NCBI GenBank assembly: GCA_036877525.1
Contig: JAZGTH010000007.1
Location: 3,351,001-3,415,000, forward strand
DNA: 64,000 bases
Direction: 5' to 3'
DNA from: Chromobotia macracanthus
Taxonomy: Eukaryota > Chordata > Actinopteri > Cypriniformes > Botiidae
Shown here piece by piece: positions 1 to 10,759 of this stretch (its first letter is position 1; every line of letters starts with the position of its first letter). The position numbers and the translations under genes were made by a program. The notes beneath the pieces are model-generated. The model searched no databases and was not told the DNA's origin. It saw nothing but the letters and a program-made list of their open reading frames with translations.

Positions 1-304
1 GGAATGTGACCAAAATCCATTTGTGTAATCGTGCTATCAATGGTACAGAGAAGATGTGGAACAGTAAATGCAATGAATAATCAGCTTTGTGAATGAATAA
101 ACTGTTGCTTTGTTAAACAGTTGAACACCATTTTCAACCCATCCACAAAATTGACAAAGCAGGATTGTTTTGTGCTTCTACAACATATGCTGCAAGATAA
201 TATGATACGGTTGCAGACGGCGCAGAGCAGGGTCAGAGGCCATGTCAAAGGTCAGACCTGTGCACGGACAGGTGCAAAACTGAATCCACTTTAATCAGTC
301 TTTG
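1..304. other. Single-copy-looking AT-rich DNA, no feature recognised
   Basis: No open frame, repeat or RNA signature stands out here. It ends where the SINE at 305 begins. Confidence 0.6.
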
Positions 305-555
305 CTAGGGGGAAGTTGTGGCCTACTGGCTAATGTCAGACTTGTAACCCTAAGGTCACTGGTTCAATTCCCAGTGCTGGCAGAAAACAACTGAGGTGCC
401 CTTGAGCATGGCACCTTACCCGCAATAGCTTCCTGAGCGTCACAATGAATGGCTGCCCACTGCTACAGATGTGTGTTCACTAATTGCCGTTCTTAATGTG
501 TGTGCACTAACTTGGATGGGTTAAATGCACGGGACAAACTTGGCCTGAATTTCAC
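305..555 (+). mobile_element. tRNA-derived SINE (plus strand)
   Basis: A short interspersed element whose head is a tRNA-like RNA polymerase III promoter. The A box (TGGCCTACTGG, 319-329) fits TRGYNNANNGG exactly, and the B box (GGTTCAATTCC, 361-371) fits GGTTCRANTCC exactly; their spacing is close to that in a tRNA. A non-tRNA body follows, with a short self-complementary stretch (AGGTGCCC near 395, GGCACCT near 410) and a tail with TGGATGGGTTAAATGC near 513-530. This body is typical of fish SINEs of the HE1/V-SINE kind. I infer that family from memory and am not certain of it. It moves only by borrowing a LINE reverse transcriptase. The intact promoter boxes suggest a fairly young copy. The ends are approximate because I did not find clear target-site duplications. 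Confidence 0.85.
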
Positions 556-1042
556 TTCGAAGTCTTTTATTTGGCTCTGATTTTAATTAGTGTTTTTGAT
601 GCCCTGACCAGCCAGCTTGATTTTTAGTAATTATTACAAAATGACCAGCTCATGTTCCTACCCGCCATTTGTTCCTAACTGGGTTGCTTACTTTGTTGTA
701 ATTTTGCTACTTGCGTTACTTTTCTGTTATTTTCTTTAAACTGTATATGTTATGTTGGGGGTCCTCAAGGTCATGGAAAACCAGCTGTGGAAAATGGAAA
801 TATGAGTGAATTTTAAAAAATGTGTTTTTCAGGCCAGGAAAAGGTTAGTTTTTTTCCAGTTTTGCTGTGCTCTATAATATAGACTGAATACCGTTCTTTA
901 CGAGCAAACAGTTTTGTTTTTCTTTTCAGCTATTCAGTTAAACAGGTTCGCAAATGTGCTTAAAAAATATTTTAAGTTCAAAAATATTGGAGTAACGTTT
1001 GTGTATCTGAAAGATGTTTATTTTGGATGTTTGAACTTTCTG
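556..1042. other. AT-rich DNA, no feature recognised
   Basis: Rich in short T and A runs, with no open frame, known repeat or regulatory signature that I can support. Confidence 0.55.
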
Positions 1043-1065
1043 GGGTTAGTTTTGCAAACTAACCC
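1043..1065. repeat. Perfect 10-bp hairpin
   Basis: GGGTTAGTTT (1043-1052) is followed by the loop TGC and its exact complement AAACTAACCC (1056-1065). It is too short to be called a known RNA and lies in otherwise plain AT-rich DNA. Confidence 0.6.
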
Positions 1066-2035
1066 GTAAATTTAGTTTATGGTGTCTTGTGACATAGATG
1101 ATAAGCAGAAGCCTTGTTTACTTGATCCCAACTCTCATCAATTGGTTGTTTGTACAAAACCAGCATCCCTAATTAAAGACACACATGACCTTTCCGTGGA
1201 ATGCAGCGATTTGATAAGTGTCAAAATAAACAGAGATGGCTTCTAAAAAAGGAAACAGCTCAGAATGACATGTAATTGTGGGCTTCAGATGTTGCTCTCT
1301 CAGTCTGGGACTGGTCAGCTGGCACTGAAAATCCATAGGTTTGGCCATCCAGCTGACACGGTTTACTGCTCTTCTACTTCAACCTCTGCTTTTCAAATTG
1401 TGGGACCTTCTGTGTGTTTTTAAGGGAAACTTAAACTCCAGAATTTGGTCCAGAAAAGGGAATTGCATGTTGTTGGGTTCCTCTTTTAGATGTTGGTGGA
1501 TTATAGCATGGAGTCAATCACTGTCAGTTGGCCATAGCTGTGGACTTTCCCCAAAGCTTCAAAAAGTTCCTGCCTGGCCACAGAGACAAAGCTCCCAGGG
1601 ATATGTTTCATTTGAAATAAATCCTGTTTACAAGTTATTTGTGGATGTAGAGTTAAAGGAGAAAGCCTCTTTTTTTGTTCTCACCAGGACCTGCAGTCTG
1701 ATGTTCTCTGGATTTCAGTAGAGTAGGCGGTTGATGACAGCGATGCTAATCTTGCACAGATGCTACATCCATTTCCTGGTGAGCTGCAAATTTGCATGAA
1801 CAAGCATTAGAAGTTCCATTCAACAGGGAAAATTAGGAACTATGGTCTAGGGACTGAACAGAGGAGCAGAGAGGCTGGAAATCGGGTCACTCCTGTCACA
1901 GATACCAGACGCAGGGAGAATAAAAGAAAATGATGGACCTCTGGAGTCTGAACCAGAAACCATCTGTGCAGAGACCCAAACACATAGAGGCTTGTAGATG
2001 CTTTGACTCCCATGTAAATAATATAAATGTTATAT
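1066..2035. other. Unique-looking DNA, no supported gene
   Basis: A 126-codon open frame lies at 1341-1721 (+). Its translation has no domain, signal peptide or low-complexity pattern I recognise, and frames of this length are expected by chance here. No repeat family seen elsewhere in the window occurs in this stretch. Confidence 0.55.
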
Positions 2036-2080
2036 ACTAATATTAGTACTAATATACTAATAATACTAATAAAAAGTTTT
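2036..2080. repeat. Imperfect TACTAATA-type AT-rich tandem repeat
   Basis: Several imperfect copies of ATACTAATA / AGTACTAATA run through 2038-2075. A simple low-complexity repeat. Confidence 0.6.
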
Positions 2081-2838
2081 GTTGATTTGTATACATTTCA
2101 AAACCTTGCTAAATATTTTTAAAGCATTAAATGGTTTAGTGCTTTAGTATCAGATTATAATCTATTTTGTACATTAGTGTTGTAAACTTCTGGCCTGTTA
2201 ACATCAAATGTAAATAAAAATCCTCCAGTTTGTTTGCCCTGAATTTAATTCCCTGGGACCAGACTACAGAGCCTTCATAGCCTGATTTAGACACAGACAG
2301 TCATTTTAAGTCTATAAAGATCTCCTTACATTAGTCTTATATTTTTCATACTGTTTAACTTTTACGTAGAATGTGAGTGGCCCCTGGGCTAATATCAACT
2401 TGTCTTGTTTCCATGAACCTAATGGAAACCAACAGACCCGGTTTAACCAGATGCTCAGCCTCGTGACTCCAAATGATGGCCACAGCTGTATCAACCAGCT
2501 GACAACATCAACCAGAAAGTGACGGGAACCTGCGATAATCACCGCCTGCGCCTCTGTGTCCCAAGATCAGTAAGATACAGGCAGACCTTACTGTAAACTG
2601 TGTGGAAGCTCCACCTAATGTAACAATGTTGCAGCATATTCCTGAGGTTGAGCAGTTACACGTAGCAGAATGCTTGTTTTATATAGAATGTTAAATGTAA
2701 TGTTATTTATTAGTAGTAACTAATAAGTAAGGCCGGTTGTTATCACAAAATAAACCCCCTCAGTCTGATCCAAGACCTGATCATCCTGAGTTTATTTTGG
2801 TTATTAACAGCTATCTGGTTAATCCGTTTCTCTATTGG
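2081..2838. other. No feature recognised
   Basis: Moderately AT-rich. A short open frame on the minus strand (2312-2542) has no recognisable product. No repeat family of this window is present. Confidence 0.5.
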
Positions 2839-2864
2839 TATAATAATAATAATAATAATAATAA
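2839..2864. repeat. (TAA)n microsatellite
   Basis: About eight uninterrupted ATA/TAA units. Simple sequence repeat, probably polymorphic in length. Confidence 0.85.
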
Positions 2865-3444
2865 ACATTACATCTGATATTATATGTAAAGAAGCCACAT
2901 TTATAAAGATTGCTTCTGTTTTAAACAGCATGTGTTGTGTGTTTTGCTCATTGGCATGAGGTTTTGAGGAAGTTACACAGAAATCTATTGAGCAAGTAAT
3001 GTCCTGTCCAGTGCAGTGATATATCTTAGCTGAAAGCATTGCAACACACTGAGAGCTTTCTGTCTCGGTTTTGTTGCTGGTGAGGGTGAGTTATCTGTCA
3101 AACTGCTTGGCAGGCGAACAAATGTCTTGTAGAAGTTCACACTTATAAACCTAGTGGAGGTAAATCTGTCAGCTGTGAGGAGGTGTGATGTTTTTGTGAG
3201 GAATCTTCCACTGTTTCCAGATTCACCCAGATCAACCAAGGTGAACAACAGAATTAGTTCCACCTTAAACTAGAGAAAGTTCGATGGTAAACTATACCGA
3301 CTTATGGTAAACACCTCTTACAGAACTTATTTCGTTATTAATATTTTTCCACATGTTTGAATAATTGTAAACTCAATACTGGTAATGGATTTTGGTTGTG
3401 ACTTGTGACTAAAGAAAATTCCAAATAAATCAAGCCATGTTATA
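2865..3444. other. No feature recognised
   Basis: Contains overlapping minus-strand open frames of fewer than 100 codons without recognisable products. Nothing else can be supported. Confidence 0.5.
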
Positions 3445-3767
3445 TTTTAGCATATTTCATGTAGTCACACATTGCCTAGAATTTGCAAAAATGTTTCTGG
3501 AGGCATCCCCCTCCGATGATTTTAAACAGTAACCATCTATGCTGGGCTCTTATTGGCTGCTTTCTCATCATTATTTGGTCCAACTTATCCATTTCAAAAA
3601 CATTTTATTTAATAAAATTGTAATTTTCTAATAACAGAAATGAATATGTTGGCACAATTATTTTTTTGGTCTACAATAGTAAATTTAAACAACCCGCTTC
3701 AGATGAAAAAACTTTTAAGATCATAAGAAACATTTCAAGTGATCCTAAACTTTTGACTGGTAGTGTA
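3445..3767 (+). mobile_element. Tc1/mariner-type MITE, 5'-truncated copy
   Basis: The right end reads GATCCTAAACTTTTGAC then TGGTAGTGTA (to 3767). This matches the 3' terminal inverted repeat of the second copy at 62024-62352 almost base for base. The bodies also match: both share ACACATTGCCT, AATTTGCAAAAATGTT, ATGATTTT...AAACAGTAA and AATAAAATTGTA in the same order. The left inverted repeat is missing, so the element is truncated or its 5' end has decayed. Termini of this form flanked by TA are typical of Tc1/mariner non-autonomous elements. It carries no transposase frame. Confidence 0.75.
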
Positions 3768-4441
3768 CATTAAAACTAGCATGTTTCTTAATGTAAGGTC
3801 CAAAAAGGTCAGAATGAGATGAATATTTAACAATATGAAGTATTAATAAGTCAATGCTAAAAGTATCAATAAAAAAGGTACATCTAATAAAAAAAAAAAT
3901 ACAATTTTATCCAATATTTGTGTGTGCAGTACATATGTTGTTATGCTCATCAGGTATTATGTCATTAGCTTCATTGTAATGGCAAACTCTGTTGAAATCA
4001 ATCATGAGTGGAGTCTACTAAACACTTGGCATAAAGGAGTTGCTTTTATATTTAGTTTCCAAGTGAGTCACTCAGGTTTCATCTCGGTTTGACTTATGTT
4101 TCAGAAGACAAACACTATTAATCTCAAGTTCTGGCAACTTCCACATAAAGCTGTATCAAGTTTCCTGCAAAAGCAATTTTATACAACCTCACTACCTTTG
4201 AAAATATATCATATCCATCTGTCCCTTCTTTAAACAAAAGTGTGTGTGGTCGCTGTTGACAAACTGTAAACATTTGCACAACAATATGAACAGAGAAATA
4301 CATTCTCACCAATGTTTCAGCGATCAGTTCTGTGGCTGACTTTTACATCGTTTTTTCTAAATTTTTCTTTAAAGTCTTTGCTTGGAGGTTGTTCATTGAA
4401 AACTCTTCATCAAGATCTCAGTATTTATAATTAAATAACCA
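3768..4441. other. AT-rich DNA, no feature recognised
   Basis: Contains an A-run at about 3888-3899. No gene or repeat family can be supported. Confidence 0.5.
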
Positions 4442-4704
4442 TTTTGTCTCAGATATTTCTCCTGAAATTCCTTAAAAGCATCAGAAACTGACACAAATGA
4501 GACAATTGTTGAAAAAGAGTGTAAATCTATAAGATGTAGAGAGCAGAGCTCAGAGAATTTAAATAAGAGAATTTTTTACCTTAACTATACAATCCATATT
4601 GGTTTTATTGTATTTAAAATTAATGTACAGTTTTCAACAATTTTCTCATTTGTATCTATTTCTGTTTTCCTAAGCGGTTTTAGGAGAAACATCTGAGATA
4701 AAGT
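4442..4704. repeat. Foldback (inverted-repeat) element, family F
   Basis: Two imperfect inverted arms of about 72 bp (4445-4515 and 4631-4703) enclose about 115 bp. The left arm carries GTCTCAGATATTTCTCCT, ACAAATGAGA and CAATTGTTGAAAA. The right arm carries the complements TTTTCAACAATTTTCTC, CATTTGTATCTATTTCTG and AGGAGAAACATCTGAGAT. Single-arm copies occur at 5721-5796 and 6463-6550, so this is a dispersed family and not a chance hairpin. It has no coding capacity and its transposon class is unknown. Confidence 0.7.
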
Positions 4705-4921
4705 TAATACCTAAATGAAACACAACTGAGAATGTCATGTCTTAAAAGACGGAGAATAAGGTGCATAAGATCACATTTGTCTGTTTCTCATGAGAAAAAC
4801 ATCTGAGTGGCAGGAGCCTCAAACCAAAGTCTCCATTTGCTCTTGTTTTAATCTCATTACTGTCTTGACAATACAGTTGAAATATGAAATAGACCTCATT
4901 TGTCATTTTTCTTTCTTTCAG
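4705..4921 (+). repeat. Family F outer segment
   Basis: This piece, directly beyond the foldback, resembles 12137-12262 and 45854-45930. All share CCATTTGCTCT/CCATTTAATC, a TAATCTxxTTGxTGTCTxG block, an ACAATxGAAAT block and an AGAGAC..TTTTTCxTTC end. The pyrimidine tract plus CAG at 4905-4921 looks like a splice acceptor, but it lies in the shared repeat and is probably fortuitous. Confidence 0.55.
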
Positions 4922-5720
4922 GGCCATTCCTTAAAATCTACATGTGGGAGCACCTCCACTAGTGAAATCCAGCACAATGGCGAGTTTGACAGAGATGCTG
5001 GGGATTTACTCTTTAGAGTGAGAGAAGATTGAGAATGGAGTAGACTGAAGAGAAAGTGCAGAATCAGAAGTATCGTATTTGCATTCGCTTGAAGGAGACC
5101 TCAGCAGCTGAATGGCTTCATTGTTCAGCGGCTTTATGCCACTGGCCATTTAATTTTACCCTGAGCCGAATCTCAGGAGCCGTGCGGGCGATGTGGGCCG
5201 TGATTGGAAACGATCTGTCCGGGGCCCTTCTCTAGTGACTCTACTGGCGTTCATTTACTGGCATAGGGGCCGGCCATTTGTGTAACCCACACAGAAATCT
5301 TCTTTCAGAGCTCTGTGGAGGGGTATAGACAGAGATATGTATATACAGTACAGTTTGTTTGTTTAGCAGTAAAGGCAATTAAAGGGTAACTTCATACTCA
5401 GTGATGTAATGGTCATTGTTCTCCCACGATTTGTAGCTGTTTGCAGATGGCGTGCACTTGATACTAACTCAATGGCTGCGTTCCAAAATATGAGCTGTGA
5501 GTGAGCTGCCTATGTAGACAGCATTGTAAGGCAATTTAGGTGTGTTTCTGGTACAAAGTTTGTTGCACAGGAAAGTAAGCATGATTAATATATAATTAAG
5601 CATATAAGTTATGATTTCTAAGAAGATATGAACGTCTATAATCAAAACATTATCAGAGCATGATTTTATTGCTTGGAGATCTTTTATAACTCATTAATGT
5701 GTGATGGAGTTGTCCGTTAT
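4922..5720. other. Non-repetitive stretch with GC-rich core (about 5090-5280)
   Basis: The core is clearly richer in G+C than its flanks (for example GGGGCCGGCC near 5267-5276 and GTGCGGGCGATGTGGGCC near 5180-5197). It matches no repeat in the window and shows no open frame of interest. This composition is compatible with conserved regulatory DNA, but that is inference. The remainder is AT-rich with no feature. Confidence 0.35.
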
Positions 5721-5796
5721 ATTTAAGTATCAACTTTGTCTCAAATGTTTCTCCTCACAAGTCTTTAGGAGGGAAAAAACAAATATAAATGAGACC
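5721..5796 (+). repeat. Family F fragment
   Basis: Contains TTTAAGTATCAACTTTGTC, TCAAATGTTTCTCCT, a central TTTAGGAGG and ACAAATATAAATGAGACC. These match the right arm of the element at 4442-4704 read on the opposite strand. Confidence 0.6.
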
Positions 5797-5867
5797 AATA
5801 ATATACAATAAGAGCATTTTTCCATCAACAAAAGGGTTTCAGACACTTGCAGTAGAACATCATGCTC

Positions 5868-5906
5868 ATGAACTGAATTCATGAACTAAATTCATGAACT
5901 AAATTC
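5868..5906 (+). repeat. Three tandem copies of a 13-bp unit
   Basis: ATGAACTGAATTC (5868-5880) is followed by two exact copies of ATGAACTAAATTC (5881-5893, 5894-5906). A short tandem repeat with one base difference between units. Confidence 0.9.
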
Positions 5907-6011
5907 ACAACTGTGAATGTGATATCTGAACTCTTGACATAAAGCAACAGAAGAGAGAAGAAAATATCTTTCCAGCATTATTGAGGAGAACTTATCGCAG
6001 GCTAATTTTGG

Positions 6012-6031
6012 ATCTCTCGCTCTCTCTCTCG

Positions 6032-6071
<40 letters not shown>
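6012..6071. repeat. (CT)n microsatellite with CG interruptions
   Basis: About 60 bases of CT repeats broken by GCTC units. Read on the minus strand it makes long Arg-Glu runs that are not a protein. Confidence 0.95.
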
Positions 6072-6072
<1 letters not shown>

Positions 6073-6462
6073 CTCACTAAGCTGTTTCCTGCCTCGTTTT
6101 CTCAGGGAACACCAGGAAATGTAAAGCTCTTCAGACTCGGTCTCTGCAATGCTGCAACCTTCCACTGACCCCAGAACAGTGGATTTGTTATTGGAAACAC
6201 CTCTCTGATTCTCACTGCCTTGTGTGAAGATAAAAGGTTGAGCTCTGTTTGTATATTCATTTCCAATAACTGATCTACAGGCATCCTGGGGTGACGATGA
6301 GGTCAATTCTTTCTCCTAGGCAGCAATGACATTACATGGAGAACAAATGGAAATGTCTGCTAAAGTGATTAATATTATAAGATTTTAATATGATCTCAAA
6401 CTTTACACATCAAATGTACCCAAATCCAGATTATTTTAGGCACAATCCATGTTCATTTTACA
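6072..6462. other. No feature recognised
   Basis: Unique-looking sequence. Open frames on the minus strand simply run into the (GA)n tract. Confidence 0.5.
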
Positions 6463-6550
6463 GCTTTATTTGTTTCTATTTTTATTTCTAAGCAATTTTA
6501 GGAGCAATATCTGAGACAAAGTTGATGCTTAAATGAAACACAATCAAGAG
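6463..6550 (-). repeat. Family F fragment (opposite orientation)
   Basis: Read on the minus strand it gives TGTGTTTCATTTAAGCATC, AACTTTGTCTCAGATATTGC and CTCCTAAAATTGCTTAG, the same order as at 5721-5796 and as the complement of 4682-4724. Confidence 0.65.
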
Positions 6551-7364
6551 CTCCGTCAGTTCTCCTGAGCTATGAAAGAGCAACATCTGAGAAATAAATA
6601 TTTCCTCTGGTATTAGAGAAACAGTAAGGTCACATCACACTTTGCTTTGATTTGCTAAGACTCCAAAACCAGAGATTTCAGTTTCCCAAACATTTCTTAT
6701 CTGATTCTCTGAAGTTCAAAACACTGAAAAGGCAGCCAGAGTGCCGGTAAAGGTTTTACATGCAGAAACTGTTTACAATCTTTACCCATGTAGGTGGTTA
6801 AGCTGTTAAACTGTCAGGTTATAATTAAGCACAATCAGTAAAAGATTGTACATATAACCACACTCGGTGATTACCGTTCTTGTTACTGTGGGAACTAGCA
6901 CCACCTGGGAATGGCCATTACAGCAAGAGGTTGGAAAACCCAGCAGTTCCGATCTGTGGCTCCAGCCCACGTGTGGCTGTATGCTGTGTAGGATGATCAA
7001 AAGACACGTCATTTTCTCCTCCGGCTGTCTCTCTCTTTCTCACCAGCCCCAGGATTCACTCGTCCCCAGATGGAGCATTTAATTAGGTTTTCAGTTATGT
7101 TTAATTGAAGTATCAAGTAATATTTCTTAGGGGACAAAATGGACTTAAGGGACCAAAGGGACATACAATAAGATTACAGTGTTATATAACATGAATCAGA
7201 ATTGTATAGCTCAGTCCAGGAAACTGTTGTGAGACATGTTTGAGCACAATATTGAAATCCAAGAAGTCCAATTCTTGAATGTAGTCTTGGATTTCCTGAC
7301 TAATCCAAGTTGGAGGCATTTCTGACAGGTTTTTCTTAATAGAGTCAAGTATAAACTGACTTCT
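6551..7364. other. No feature recognised
   Basis: Short overlapping frames at 6806-7082 on both strands have no recognisable product. No repeat family of the window is seen. Confidence 0.5.
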
Positions 7365-7487
7365 CCTGAAAAGATGTTTCAGCCAGTTAGACCAGAAGCT
7401 CTATGCTAGCTGACCAGCTTCACCAGCAACAACCAGCATAAACCAGCCTGGAACAGCATGGAAATTTACGCTGGTCTTTTCATCAGG
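7365..7487. mobile_element. Small palindromic MITE, family H (CCAGC-rich)
   Basis: Begins CCTGAAAAGA and ends TCTTTTCATCAGG, which are inverted versions of each other. The interior is built from CCAGC/GCTGG words (ACCAGCTTCACCAGC, AACCAGCATAAACCAGCC, then ACGCTGGTCTTTTC near the end). Elements of this make-up are common in cyprinid genomes. No coding capacity. A relative lies at 20848-20950. Confidence 0.65.
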
Positions 7488-8902
7488 TCACCATCGTTGG
7501 TATCCTTTTCAACATGAGTGACATCATTGACAGGCCAAAGTTAAATGAGGTCTCATTATTCCTCGAACGAAGCGATCTGATTCAAGTGCAGCCAAAAGAG
7601 TTTGTTGTCCCACTCAGAGACAGACACAATAATGCATTTAGACATCTGTGGCAGTTGATTTGCCTGACATTTGGTATGTTCTCAGGTCAGCAGTCTTGCT
7701 TTCTGTGTTGTGTCTTGTTCCTGAGGCTGTGGGACATGGATGAACATCACTCGGGTTGAGGTGTGCCTCATGGATTATTCACAAAGCTTTTTTGGAAGAC
7801 CCTTAAACTCTTCAGAATTTTCACACAGACCCTTTGGTCTGTTTTGTTGGGGTCTGTGAATCAGACATTCTGTTACAATATAATCATATTTTTTTCTCTA
7901 CCCCTGCCAAAGAACATTAAATATCATCTTGGAATCAACACGGGGTTTATTTGAATCATCTGTATGCTTTTTGCCTGGCGTTTCAACTTCTATTTAATAA
8001 GAAACACATTTGTCGCATCTGTAAAGAAATTTACTTAGTGCTTTTTTACTCTTTATTAATATTATTATTACTTCAAAACCAATTGACCAGAAAATGTTTC
8101 TTGACGTCATAGAGATTGTCTAGTTTACAACCTGAAAAATCCTGACAAATAAGTTCACTCCCTAATGTTGCTTTTTAATGTTGGGCACTAAGCAGATAAC
8201 AGCACCATTTTCCATGCCTTTTAAAACAAAAGCTGTTGCTTTTCCATATAGCTTGCATATGGAGAAAATCTCACACATTATACTCCTGTATCTGTAGCCG
8301 TACATACCTTATAGCCTTAACTACATGAAAGATGATGCAATTTGTTTAACGCATGTTTGACCTTTTGTGTCAACACGCACTGATACCAGACTGTTGTTAC
8401 GCGTGCCTGCAGGTGTGTGTTTGCATGTGTGTGCGTGCGTGTAAACAGAGACGTCCGCAGAAAAGCAGCAGTGGACCAGAGCAGGTGTAAATGGATCTGA
8501 GGTCCACAGGGTGCTGAAATGGAAGCCAGTAGCAGCTGGACGGTTCCTGTGCTGCTTTATGACGCACAGGGTCAAAAGGTCATTGCAGCAGCAGGGTGCA
8601 CTTACCCTCACAGCGGGTCAGGATGGGTATTGGACCTCATTTCGTGCTGGCAGTTGGCAGTTGGCACGGAACCAGGGCACACAACACAATTGATGCCTGC
8701 AGTCTCATACCCTGGCACATTTTCGAAAACCCCACCATTGATAAAAAATGAATAGTAAATTATCTCTTTTTGCTCTCTTTTGCCACCTTTGTTCAAAACA
8801 TAAAATTGCAAGTTAGTTTAACTTTTAAACAACTGCTAAACACAAGCAACAACCACTCCACGATTCCAGCACCCTTACACACGATTTAGTACCTGGATCT
8901 TC
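7488..8902. other. Mixed unique DNA with a GT/GC-rich patch
   Basis: Holds an imperfect (GT)n-like stretch at about 8411-8442 and a moderately GC-rich region to about 8660. Several open frames of 60-96 codons on both strands overlap one another, which argues against any being real. Nothing recognisable. Confidence 0.45.
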
Positions 8903-8930
8903 TTTCTGTTTACAAATGTGTAAACAGAAA
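8903..8930. repeat. Perfect 12-bp hairpin with 4-base loop
   Basis: TTTCTGTTTACA (8903-8914), loop AATG, then the exact complement TGTAAACAGAAA (8919-8930). Each arm contains TGTTTAC or its complement, the forkhead-factor core. Confidence 0.7.
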
Positions 8931-8957
8931 AGAAATCATAAATTGGATATAGTTTTA

Positions 8958-9031
8958 TTTTTGTTAAAATGTTTTTAAAAAAATGTTTTTAAAAAATGGT
9001 TTTTTGGTTGTTTTAAATTTTTTTATAAAAA

Positions 9032-9062
<31 letters not shown>

Positions 9063-9143
9063 GTTTTGGGAATAAAAAAAAATAAAAAAAATTTTTTAGG
9101 GGGTTTTTTTTTAATTATTTTTTTTTTTTTTTTTTTTTTTCAT
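8958..9143. repeat. Low-complexity poly-T / poly-A block
   Basis: Nearly all T or A, with runs of more than 20 T at about 9038-9062 and 9118-9140, separated by a short A-rich and GGGGG-containing piece. It may be real low-complexity DNA, but the texture suggests consensus or assembly error. Confidence 0.85.
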
Positions 9144-10229
9144 TTCAGATGTAGACAAATGACCTGAGAACAGCACAACCGTAGTCAGTTCCACAATAAC
9201 TTCTAGCACTGATCAGTTTTTATCTTTAGTCATCAGTAAAGACAACGGCCCTCATATCTCAGAGATTCATAAGCCTTTTCTCCCACTGTTTGTCCGAACA
9301 GCATTACACACCTGGAGAACTGACAGGTTCGGCTGACCTGCTCTTTGTCATGAGCTGGAGATTCTTAGGGCTTGGAATCAACTATGCCATTTTATATCCC
9401 AGCACGTCAACACAGAGAACACGGAGAACAATGAGTGTGTTTGAGCTCGGCTGCACGACATTCCAGATAAACAATTTGTCTTTGTAGAGAGAGATCTGGC
9501 AGAGACTTTAAGTTGAGGACGTTGAAAGCACACACACATAAAACCTAAGATAGAAGTGTATTCTGAGCCAGGCTGAGGTAATATCCCAAACAATGTTTTT
9601 TCACTGTTGACGCTGTTGAAAAAAGTGAGGCTTTAAAATATGCTGCATTTTCCGTGAACTTCCGCAAAGGATCTGATCCAGAACAGTCCATCCCGGATAA
9701 ACACTGGGAAAAATGGGAGAAAATGGAAAACAGGGGAACGATGTGTTAGCGACGGGTTATTCGAGCCTCTGCCAGTAAACTCTTGGAAATGGGATGCGTC
9801 TAAAGCATAGTTTGTACGCTACAATGGACACACAAAGGGTTGTGACAAAAAGACATGGCATTTCAAAGGCCTTCGTCTTTCCACTGCGTCATTGAGATAA
9901 AGGAAGTAAAATCGGATTATTTACCCCTCGGAGCTCCGTCTTCCCTAAACTTAGCAGGCATGCCTGGGAACGATTTGCTCAGCCATTATCCCAGGATATT
10001 TGGGATTCTGATTATGGCCATGTTCTGAGCCCACTTTACCGGTGCTGGGATAAAAAGAACCACATATCCCTGTCTCTTATTTCTCACTTCTTCTTCTCTT
10101 GATCTTGTTTGTGAGCTAAGTTAACATTTCCACTCCACTTTAATTCACTTAAGTCATTTCTAAGCCACATTTCTCCACAAGCCTTTCAGGTTCTGTGGCT
10201 GCTGGAGCAAAATTTCCCATAGCAGTGAA
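9144..10229. other. Unique-looking DNA, no gene recognised
   Basis: No known repeat. A motif pair at about 9894-9911 (GAGATAAAGGAAGTA) joins a GATA-type and an ETS-type core, which could belong to an enhancer, but this is motif matching only. Confidence 0.4.
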
Positions 10230-10290
10230 GAATACAATACAGTATAATATAATACAACATAATATATAAAATATAATATAATAATAAACT
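10230..10290. repeat. ATAATA-rich low-complexity sequence
   Basis: Imperfect repeats of AATAC/AATAT/AATAA, without a fixed unit length. Confidence 0.75.
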
Positions 10291-10730
10291 TTAATCAATA
10301 ATAATATTCAAAATTCATATTACAATTTGTATTATATATGAGTTTTTATCAAATTATATGGGGGATATCCACATGATTTTTTTTAGCTTTATACTGTTGC
10401 TGTTTGTTATTCATTTCCTTCTTTGATTGTGACAAATGATTAAAGAATTTGATCTCTCTTACAGCATTCTTTAATTTCTCTTTAACTGTTTTGCTTCATT
10501 TAGTCTCTGAAAGATCTACCACTGGGCAGCATTAAAACATACGCGTGGAAGTGATCACATCAAATGAGGCCTTGATGGAGCAGAATTGAGGCAGGTGTGT
10601 TGAAAAGAGTGATTTGTGATGTGAACCAAAGAGGAAAGTCATTTTTAGAGTTGAAACAAATGCTTATTTTTATGAAACATTATGAAGACAAACATTTTTC
10701 AAACTCAAGTACAATAAGACCAATAAGACC
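10291..10730. other. No feature recognised
   Basis: AT-rich. A small direct duplication of AATAAGACC occurs at about 10713-10730, just before the hairpin. Confidence 0.5.
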
Positions 10731-10759
10731 ATTCACCGCAAAAGGAGTTTGCGGTGAAT
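10731..10759. repeat. Perfect 12-bp hairpin with 5-base loop
   Basis: ATTCACCGCAAA (10731-10742), loop AGGAG, exact complement TTTGCGGTGAAT (10748-10759). The stem contains CCGC/GCGG in otherwise AT-rich DNA. Confidence 0.85.

Noticed and set aside
1341..1721. 126-codon plus-strand frame
   Set aside because: No domain or signal recognised. A rough stop-codon estimate for this base composition predicts several frames over 100 codons by chance.
4922..5017. Possible exon after CTTTCTTTCAG with a donor-like GTGAGA at 5018
   Set aside because: The pyrimidine tract belongs to repeat family F (similar text at 12240-12262), the encoded 32 residues are unremarkable and no partner exon was seen.
5892..6306. 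Arg-Glu-rich open frames
   Set aside because: Produced by reading the (CT)n microsatellite on the minus strand.
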